Shown piece after piece: positions 32,665-37,465 of a stretch of 37,465 nt of DNA. Each line of letters starts with the position of its first letter. The stretch's first letter is position 1. The notes under the pieces are model-generated. The model did no database searches. It saw only the letters and a list, made by a program, of their open reading frames with translations, and had not been told where the DNA came from. The translations under genes were made by a program, and so were the position numbers. Origin of the DNA: Bacteroidales bacterium UBA5762 (GTDB taxonomy: Bacteria > Bacteroidota > Bacteroidia > Bacteroidales > TTA-H9); the NCBI GenBank assembly GCA_002418865.1, contig DIEY01000087.1, positions 1 through 37,465 on the forward strand. Direction: 5' to 3'.

Positions 32665-33165
32665 ATGGAAAAAGAAGAATTCCCATTGAAAAAAGTTTGC
32701 ATCATCTGCTCAAAGGGAACAATAGAAAGTATTTATCCTGCCTTAATATTGGCAAATGGTGCACTGATGGAGGGTATTCAGGCCAAATTGTTTTTTACCT
32801 TTTTTGGCCTTGATGCCGTCACTAAAAAATTTATCAAAAAGATCCATACACCTGTGGTGGGCAACCCTTCCTTACGTTTACCTGGTAATATTCCCTTCCC
32901 TACGCTCTTGGGTATACTTCCCGGTATGGAGGCCTTAGCTACTTCAATGATGAAAAGCCAGATGGAAAAATTAGATATACCCACTATACCTGAGTTCATG
33001 GAATATATTGTTGCCGGTGGAGGCGAAATCTTTGCCTGCAAACTGGCTATGGATATGTTCGGCCTCAAAAAGGAAGATTTGATAGATGATGTAAAAGATA
33101 TTTTGACGGTGGGAGAATTTTATGCCCTTTGTGGAGGTCAGGGAACTCAAATTCTCTTTATATAA
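32665..33165 (+). CDS. DsrE2-like sulfurtransferase/peroxiredoxin-family protein
   Basis: A 166-residue DsrE/DsrF-like protein of the DsrE2 branch. Marks are KKVCIICSKGTIESIYPALI (9-28), LANGALMEGIQAKLFFTFFG, and GGGEIFACKLAMDMFGL with Cys125 at the position of the sulfur-carrying Cys of the family. There is also Cys12, Cys15 and Cys156. DsrE-type proteins relay persulfide sulfur to DsrC/TusE or TusA. I chose ATG 32665, which is preceded by AGAGG; the frame is open back to a TTG at 32638, but that would overlap the DsrC gene and add a poor N-terminus. It is the last gene of the SQR-DUF1641-DsrC-DsrE2 operon. The hydrophobic middle (LLGILPGMEALATSMM) may associate with the membrane. Confidence 0.85.
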   Translation: MEKEEFPLKKVCIICSKGTIESIYPALILANGALMEGIQAKLFFTFFGLDAVTKKFIKKIHTPVVGNPSLRLPGNIPFPTLLGILPGMEALATSMMKSQMEKLDIPTIPEFMEYIVAGGGEIFACKLAMDMFGLKKEDLIDDVKDILTVGEFYALCGGQGTQILFI

Positions 33166-33224
33166 AAAGCTTGCTGATTGAGGATTTTTTTGCCTTTGGT
33201 TTAATCTTCAAAGTATAGTATATT

Positions 33225-33232
33225 TATATTTG
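33225..33232 (+). promoter_or_regulatory. Candidate -7 element (TATATTTG) of the DUF2231 gene
   Basis: TATATTTG fits TAnnTTTG, 25 bases before the ATG at 33258. TTTG at 33195-33198 is 26 bases upstream, too far for the usual spacing. It suggests that transcription of the DUF2231-rubrerythrin pair can start independently of the sulfur operon. Confidence 0.35.
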
Positions 33233-33257
33233 CAGATAAATTTTAAATCAACCATGT

Positions 33258-33686
33258 ATGCTATCAACAAGCCATTTACATCCAATGATTGTGCATTTTC
33301 CCATTGCATTGGTTATGATGGGATTCCTTTTTGAATTGCTATCGGTTTTCTTTAAGAAGCAAGTATGCTGGTATTTTGCCAGTTTTTGGCTTCTTATTTT
33401 TGGAGCCCTTGCCGCTATTGCAGCCGTTGTAAGTGGAGACCTCTTTACTTCCGAAATGTCGGGAGCTGCCGCTTTGGTAAGACATACACATGAGCTCATG
33501 GCAGACATAACCCTTGTACTTCTTATTGTGAATTCTATTTTAAGGCTTTATATGAAAACTTCACAAAGAGAGTATAACACTTTAAAATGGATTTCATTTA
33601 CTCTTTATGCAATTACCGCCATTACCGTTTCTATTACGGGTTTTTATGGTGGAAATCTTGTTTATTCTTATATGTTACCACTTTAA
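33258..33686 (+). CDS. DUF2231 membrane protein
   Basis: A 142-residue protein with four predicted membrane helices: about 8-31, 37-61, 78-98 and 110-133. The start MLSTSHLHPMIVHFPIAL carries the HPxxVHFPIAL motif typical of DUF2231. Other histidines occur in VRHTHELMAD. Such paired histidines in four-helix membrane proteins often bind haem b, but this is inference. Some DUF2231 proteins are linked to electron transfer or to cytochromes. It follows the DsrE2 gene after 92 bases, and the rubrerythrin lipoprotein gene starts 26 bases after its stop, so it is likely cotranscribed with the latter. Start choice: ATG 33258 rather than the out-of-frame ATG at 33254. Confidence 0.82.
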   Translation: MLSTSHLHPMIVHFPIALVMMGFLFELLSVFFKKQVCWYFASFWLLIFGALAAIAAVVSGDLFTSEMSGAAALVRHTHELMADITLVLLIVNSILRLYMKTSQREYNTLKWISFTLYAITAITVSITGFYGGNLVYSYMLPL

Positions 33687-33712
33687 TAATTCACTTAAAT
33701 AAAACTTCAATT

Positions 33713-34339
33713 ATGAAAACTATGATGAAAAACCTAATGTTGTTCGTTTTTGTCAGCTCTGTAGCCCTTTTGGGGTGCAAAAGTTCAACCCCAACCAAAA
33801 CCATTGAAAATTTAAAGGCTGGGATAAAAGGTGAAACAACTGCAAGCGCAAAGTATGCTGCTTTTGCACAAAAAGCCATGGAAGAAGGCTATGATACTAT
33901 AGCCAAACTCTTTGAAGCTGTTTCAAAAGCTGAAGCCATTCATGCCGATAATCACAGAAAGGCTCTTGAGGATCTTGGTCAGAAAATGGAAGATTTTACC
34001 CCTACTTTTGATGTGAAATCAACTGCCGAAAACCTTCAAGCAGCTATTGATGGTGAAACCTACGAAACTGAAACCATGTATGTTCAGTTCCTTGAAGATG
34101 CCAATACCGAAAAGGTTGAGCAAGCTATTAAATCTTTTACTTGGGCTTTTGATACAGAGAAAAAACATCTGGATTTCTATACAAAAGCCTTGGAAGCTCT
34201 AAAACTGAATAAGGAAAATGCTTTGCCTTCGAGTTATGCGGTTTGCCCAGTTTGTGGCAATACTTACGACAATGCCAGTGTTGATCAGAACTGCGCTTTT
34301 TGCCAAGCCCCTAAAGAAAAATTCATTGTCATTAATTGA
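33713..34339 (+). CDS. Rubrerythrin-family lipoprotein
   Basis: A 208-residue rubrerythrin with an added lipoprotein signal. M1-C22 reads basic-hydrophobic with lipobox LLGC, so Cys22 should be lipidated. The ferritin-like diiron domain (about 30-165) has Glu41, the first ExxH motif Glu74/His77 (SKAEAIHADNH), Glu115, Glu118, and the second ExxH motif Glu149/His152 (FDTEKKHLDFY). The C-terminal rubredoxin-like iron site is CPVC (178-181) and CAFC (194-197). All metal ligands expected for a working rubrerythrin are present. The family usually reduces hydrogen peroxide in the cytoplasm; this copy would sit on a membrane in the envelope. ATG 33713 is chosen because it starts the signal peptide, although the frame is open further upstream. 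A strong terminator follows. Confidence 0.9.
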   Translation: MKTMMKNLMLFVFVSSVALLGCKSSTPTKTIENLKAGIKGETTASAKYAAFAQKAMEEGYDTIAKLFEAVSKAEAIHADNHRKALEDLGQKMEDFTPTFDVKSTAENLQAAIDGETYETETMYVQFLEDANTEKVEQAIKSFTWAFDTEKKHLDFYTKALEALKLNKENALPSSYAVCPVCGNTYDNASVDQNCAFCQAPKEKFIVIN

Positions 34340-34417
34340 AAGTAAATAGCTCGTTTGAGCCTTTTTACCCTAAAACAAAATTTTTTTCATTGCCTTATAG
34401 CTTTGAAAAGTTAAATG

Positions 34418-34440
34418 AGCCTGGTCCAGCCAGGCTTTTT
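34418..34440 (+). terminator. Rho-independent terminator after the rubrerythrin gene
   Basis: A perfect 7-bp stem AGCCTGG/CCAGGCT (34418-34424 and 34430-34436) with 5-base loop TCCAG and a following TTTT. It lies 78 bases past the rubrerythrin stop and separates it from the regulator gene. Confidence 0.85.
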
Positions 34441-34562
34441 CGTAAGCTTTTTTTAAAAGTTTTCCAACTGACTTTCAGCCAAGATGAAGGGATGAAGTAT
34501 TCGAGTTTTCTTTACGGGTTATCAAGATAGAAAGGGATGGCTTTTTAACCTTTTAGTAAAAT

Positions 34563-34596
34563 TTTGTATTTGATTGTTCAAAAGGTATTATCTTTG
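34563..34596 (+). promoter_or_regulatory. Candidate promoter (TTTG - N22 - TATCTTTG) of the sigma-54 activator gene
   Basis: TATCTTTG at 34589-34596 matches TAnnTTTG. Upstream TTTG copies at 34563-34566 (22-base spacing) and 34569-34572 (16-base spacing) bracket the ideal distance. The leader to the ATG at 34771 would be about 165 bases, long for this organism. Confidence 0.45.
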
Positions 34597-34770
34597 TAAG
34601 ACTTCAGTCTATAGAGTTTTCTTTATATGCGAAATTTTACAGAACAATCTTTTATACAAGTTTTCACATTATTGAGCATAGAAAATCAGAATTCGATTGA
34701 AGGCCGTAAAATTTTTTACATTATCACTTATCATTAATTTTTCAAAGAAAAGAAATCAGTAAAATTGAAT

Positions 34771-36015
34771 ATGGATATAGAATCCATTAAACAAAGATTT
34801 GGCATTATTGGGAATTCGCCCTTATTGAACAGGGCTATTGACGTTGCGCGTCAAGTGGCATCAACCGATCTTACTGTTTTAGTTACAGGTGAAAGTGGAA
34901 CGGGCAAGGAGTTTTTTCCTCAAATTATACATCAGCTAAGTCCAAGAAAGCATGGGCCATATATTGCGGTAAACTGTGGAGCAATACCTGAAGGAACCAT
35001 TGATTCTGAACTTTTTGGACATGAAAAGGGTTCTTTTACCGGAGCATTCGATTCGCGTAAAGGATATTTCGAGGTGGTGGATGGTGGAACGATTTTTTTG
35101 GATGAGGTGGCCGAACTTCCTCTTTCTACTCAGGTTAGGTTGTTGCGTGTGCTCGAGACAGGCGAATTTATTAGAGTGGGCTCTTCGAAAGTTTTGAAAA
35201 CTGACGTTAGAGTTGTAGCCGCAACCAATATTAATATTCTCGAAGCTATCGAAAGGGGAAAATTTCGGCAAGATTTGTATTACCGTTTAAATTCGGTTCC
35301 TATTTTCGTTCCTGCTTTGCGAGAGCGTAAAGAAGATATTTATCTCCTATTTCGAAAATTCGCTCTCGATTTCGCCGAAAAATATCGTATGCCTCCTATT
35401 CAGCTCGATGAGGAAGCCCAGCAAATGTTGATAAATTATTACTGGCCAGGCAATATACGTCAATTGAAAAACATCACCGAACAAATCAGTATTATTGAAG
35501 AGGATAGATTAATTACTGCCAATATATTGAAAAAATATCTGCCCGAGCTTAATAACCAAGGTTTGCCAGTGCCTTATCACAAAGAATCTTTTTCAGCTTC
35601 AAATAGCTACGAGCGCGACCTGTTGTTTAAGGTTTTATTCGAAATGAAAAATGATCTTAATGACTTGAAGAGACTGCTTTATGAGATTATTAACCAGAAT
35701 GCTTTTGCCTCAGAAATTAAACAAAACAGTACACCCACAATCAATAAATTAGTAAAAGATTTTAAGGAAGATTCCAAATTCCTCCCTCCTGCGGTTCCAG
35801 TTGAAGATATACATTATGAAATGCCAGCTAAGAACGAAGAACCTCTTGTTGAGCCAGAAGTTATTGACGATTCTCTCTCTCTTCAAAAAAAGGAAATTGA
35901 ACTTATTAAGCGGGCTTTGGCCAAACATAATGGTAAAAGAAAGGGTGCTGCTGCAGAACTTGGTATTTCAGAGCGCACCCTCTATCGCAAAATCAAAGAA
36001 TTTAATCTTGAATAA
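34771..36015 (+). CDS. Sigma-54-dependent transcriptional activator without receiver domain
   Basis: A 414-residue AAA+ enhancer-binding protein that activates sigma-54 RNA polymerase. It begins almost directly with the AAA+ domain: GESGTGKE (Walker A, 40-47), GSFTGAF (the sigma-contacting GAFTGA loop, 87-93), TIFLDEVAELPL (Walker B, 107-118), and RQDLYYRL (166-173) with arginine-finger region. After a linker (about 255-370, acidic and Pro-rich) comes a Fis-type helix-turn-helix, GKRKGAAAELGISERTLYRKIKEFN. There is no N-terminal receiver, PAS or GAF domain, so its activity must be controlled by amount or by a partner. The start is ATG 34771; a TTG at 34765 adds two residues. It lies between redox operons, but I found no clear -24/-12 site in the window, so its targets are unknown. 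Confidence 0.93.
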   Translation: MDIESIKQRFGIIGNSPLLNRAIDVARQVASTDLTVLVTGESGTGKEFFPQIIHQLSPRKHGPYIAVNCGAIPEGTIDSELFGHEKGSFTGAFDSRKGYFEVVDGGTIFLDEVAELPLSTQVRLLRVLETGEFIRVGSSKVLKTDVRVVAATNINILEAIERGKFRQDLYYRLNSVPIFVPALRERKEDIYLLFRKFALDFAEKYRMPPIQLDEEAQQMLINYYWPGNIRQLKNITEQISIIEEDRLITANILKKYLPELNNQGLPVPYHKESFSASNSYERDLLFKVLFEMKNDLNDLKRLLYEIINQNAFASEIKQNSTPTINKLVKDFKEDSKFLPPAVPVEDIHYEMPAKNEEPLVEPEVIDDSLSLQKKEIELIKRALAKHNGKRKGAAAELGISERTLYRKIKEFNLE

Positions 36016-36089
36016 TTTTCCCTGGAATTGCTTTATGTCCTGGTTTGTTTTGCATGTTTATTAAACCATACGCATTTACCATAAAAACC

Positions 36090-36782
36090 TTACACTAATT
36101 CCTCGAAATCCGATTTGGGCGAACCACATACAGGGCACTCCCAGTCATCGGGTAAATCCTCGAAACGAATGCCTTCTTTGGCTTCGTCGTAAATATAGTT
36201 ACAGTTGAGGCAAATATATTTTTTATATCCAGCCATGTTGTTGCTATTTGGACCATATTGCTTTTCGATTTTTTCTCCTATATAAGTAGGTGCATTTTTA
36301 GGTGCAAGCCCTTTTTTAACCTTGTGATAATAATCATAAGTAATTGGCTCTTTATCTGTATCAAGGCATTCTGCATGCTCAAGGTTGCAAATAAACATCC
36401 AGTGTGTACCCACATCGACCTTATCGATAAGCGTCATCTCAAGATAGGCTATACCGGAATTTAAAACAATAGGTACTCCTGTTTTACCGTACATTACTTT
36501 CATCTTCTTCAGCTTATCAGTATCACGGCCACTTTTATATCCAAAAGTGCCAAAAATCTCCGTAGGTGTGTCTTCGGCAAGAATAGTCACTGAAAGCACC
36601 TTGTAATTCTCGATCATTTCAGCTGAATAATTGTTCTTACTGCAACAAACAACAAATCTTGGCGGAACGGCCGTAACCTGAAAAACCGTGTTACTTATAA
36701 AACCATTCCCCCCTTTTTTATCTCCTGTACAAACGATATATAAACCATAGGTTATTTTAAAAAGTGCATTTTGATCAATCAT
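36090..36782 (-). CDS. Flavin reductase-rubredoxin fusion (Hrb-like)
   Basis: A 230-residue protein. Residues 1-165 are a flavin-reductase-like FMN-binding split-barrel domain (YGLYIVCTGDKKGGNGFISN, FQVTAVPPRFVVCCSKNNYS). Residues about 186-230 are a rubredoxin domain: C191xxC194 and C216PxC219 in YICLNCNYIYDEAKEG and DLPDDWECPVCGSPKSDF. The rubredoxin part is a few residues shorter than free rubredoxin between the two CxxC pairs. This is the layout of the high-molecular-weight rubredoxin of Moorella, which passes electrons from NADH to a flavodiiron protein that reduces O2 or NO. No flavodiiron gene is in the window. ATG at 36782, 24 bases after the SOR-like gene on the same strand, so the two form an operon. 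Confidence 0.92.
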   Translation of the reverse strand: MIDQNALFKITYGLYIVCTGDKKGGNGFISNTVFQVTAVPPRFVVCCSKNNYSAEMIENYKVLSVTILAEDTPTEIFGTFGYKSGRDTDKLKKMKVMYGKTGVPIVLNSGIAYLEMTLIDKVDVGTHWMFICNLEHAECLDTDKEPITYDYYHKVKKGLAPKNAPTYIGEKIEKQYGPNSNNMAGYKKYICLNCNYIYDEAKEGIRFEDLPDDWECPVCGSPKSDFEELV

Positions 36783-36806
36783 CGCAGATTATATTTACAA
36801 GGTTAA

Positions 36807-37127
36807 TTAGGCTTTTTTCTGACCAAATTCATTACAAAGAGTAATCACTTCTATTTGATCTCCTTTTTTTATGTCTGGAAGTTTAATTTCAGACACCTGA
36901 GAAGAGGTAGAGGTTTGTTTGTCGAGTTGAAGGGTCTTTACTTCTTCCCCACTCAATTTCACTACAAACTGATCAATATAAGGCTTATTGGCATTTCTTA
37001 CTCTGTGAAGGGCTTCAATCTTCAGCTTCCCATCCTGATAAGTAAGATTGATTTTTTTAGGTGCATCGGCTTTTGCAACGGCATTGCCAAATATTAACGC
37101 CACAATCAATAAAGATAACTTTTTCAT
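36807..37127 (-). CDS. Small secreted desulfoferrodoxin/SOR-like domain protein, incomplete ligands
   Basis: A 106-residue protein with signal peptide at 1-20 (cleavage around AKA-DAPKK). The mature 85 residues form a beta-rich domain that I align by eye with the iron domain of superoxide reductase: ALHRVRNANKPYIDQFVVKL corresponds to the EHPMEDKHYIQWIEL block and TLCNEFGQKKA to YCNxHGLWKA. Of the centre-II ligands, His41 and Cys98 are kept, the second His is Pro49 and the last is Phe101, so a normal Fe(His)4Cys site cannot form. It could bind another metal, another ligand or none. It also resembles SoxZ-like beta sandwiches. It sits 24 bases upstream of the rubredoxin fusion gene; rubredoxin is the electron donor of true SOR, which supports the relationship. 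The assignment is tentative. Confidence 0.6.
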   Translation of the reverse strand: MKKLSLLIVALIFGNAVAKADAPKKINLTYQDGKLKIEALHRVRNANKPYIDQFVVKLSGEEVKTLQLDKQTSTSSQVSEIKLPDIKKGDQIEVITLCNEFGQKKA

Positions 37128-37465
37128 TGTTTTAAAATTTAAATTAAATTATATAAAGAAATAAAAATAAAGCTACTGCAGGGATAGTGTCGTTTGCTAA
37201 AAAGGGTTGGCTCAGCGAATTCTGCGCCTTCCTATGAAATGCTATATGCAAACCATGAAAGCAAAACTTAACTTCCGTATATGCAATAAATTTAGTTTGA
37301 TATAGATGTAGTTTAATAAAATGTATTGCTTGTATTACTGCCTTAATTTAAGTTATAGATGAAACCTACTTATCCAATTATATAATTATTTCGAATGCAA
37401 TAATAGTTGTTTTAAACAAACTGAGAATACTTTTCAGTAATTTAGGTATAATGGACAAAAATTAG
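37128..37465. other. Terminal intergenic region, no gene seen
   Basis: These 338 AT-rich bases upstream of the SOR-like gene carry no frame that I support and no clean TAnnTTTG box. A small hairpin, ACTGAGAA (37420-37427) with TTTTCAGT (37431-37438) and a 3-base loop, includes one G-U pair. It may end a transcript or be chance. A TTGTTT/AAACAA palindrome lies just before it. Confidence 0.5.

Larger units (their letters stand above)
34340..34770. other. Intergenic region between the rubrerythrin and sigma-54 activator genes
   Basis: It contains the terminator at 34418-34440 and a promoter-like site with -7 TATCTTTG at 34589-34596. No gene is well supported. A 36-codon frame at 34627-34737 (MRNFTEQSFIQVFTLLS...) follows the promoter but has no recognisable features. 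A TTG-started frame at 34336-34530 runs through the terminator and is rejected. Confidence 0.5.

Noticed and set aside
33587..33712. 42-codon extension of the rubrerythrin
   Set aside because: It overlaps the DUF2231 gene out of frame; the lipoprotein signal begins exactly at ATG 33713.
34336..34530. 64-codon frame beginning at the rubrerythrin stop
   Set aside because: It starts with TTG inside the rubrerythrin end and reads through the strong terminator hairpin.
1..37465. CRISPR arrays, tRNA or rRNA genes, insertion sequences, phage genes
   Set aside because: I looked for regular spaced repeats, TPsiC-like GGTTCGAATCC blocks, transposase motifs and terminal repeats and found none that held up.

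Overview
The window looks like chromosome from an anaerobic or microaerophilic member of the Bacteroidota, probably near the Bacteroidales. The reasons are the AT-rich sequence, Bacteroidota-type promoters (TAnnTTTG near -7, with TTTG near -33 in places), near-absence of Shine-Dalgarno sequences, an OmpP1/FadL-type 'hemin receptor' barrel, an archaeal/eukaryal-type prolyl-tRNA synthetase, a propionyl-CoA-type carboxylase and several rubredoxin/rubrerythrin proteins. No genus can be named from the sequence alone. I see no rRNA, tRNA, insertion sequence, phage gene or CRISPR array.

Layout. 1-9600: end of a GT-C membrane glycosyltransferase, ridA, an OmpP1-like barrel, a Trp/Tyr/Gly-rich lipoprotein, proS, and two overlapping cytoplasmic glycosyltransferases. 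10000-13700 (minus strand): a three-gene biotin-dependent acyl-CoA carboxylase operon (biotin carboxylase, biotin carrier, carboxyltransferase). 13700-14500: a gene-poor stretch with one candidate 50-residue membrane peptide. 14500-19150 (minus): a secreted DUF3857/transglutaminase protein, a RhaD-type aldolase coupled to a PfkB-type sugar kinase, and a Cys-rich DUF5714-like protein. 19370-22440 (minus): mrdA (PBP2) and rodA, overlapping by ATGA. 22790-29270 (plus): recG, pheT and a long nucleotide-sugar dehydrogenase.

29270-37465 is the redox-flavoured and most unusual part. It starts with a perfect GC-rich hairpin and a secreted metallo-beta-lactamase-fold protein. A compact operon follows: SQR-like flavoprotein, DUF1641-like protein, a DsrC-type carrier with both C-terminal cysteines, and a DsrE2-like sulfurtransferase. 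Next come a DUF2231 membrane protein, a rubrerythrin carrying a lipoprotein signal, and a stand-alone sigma-54 activator. On the minus strand, a secreted desulfoferrodoxin-like domain with incomplete iron ligands lies just upstream of a flavin reductase-rubredoxin fusion.

How they may work together (inference): the SQR operon has the parts to oxidise sulfide or persulfide at the membrane and pass sulfane sulfur between DsrE2 and DsrC thiols, with no DsrAB in view. The neighbouring rubrerythrin, rubredoxin fusion and SOR-like protein suggest that this end of the window handles reactive oxygen, nitrogen or sulfur species. The SQR-DUF1641-DsrC-DsrE2 set is my best candidate for an under-described system.
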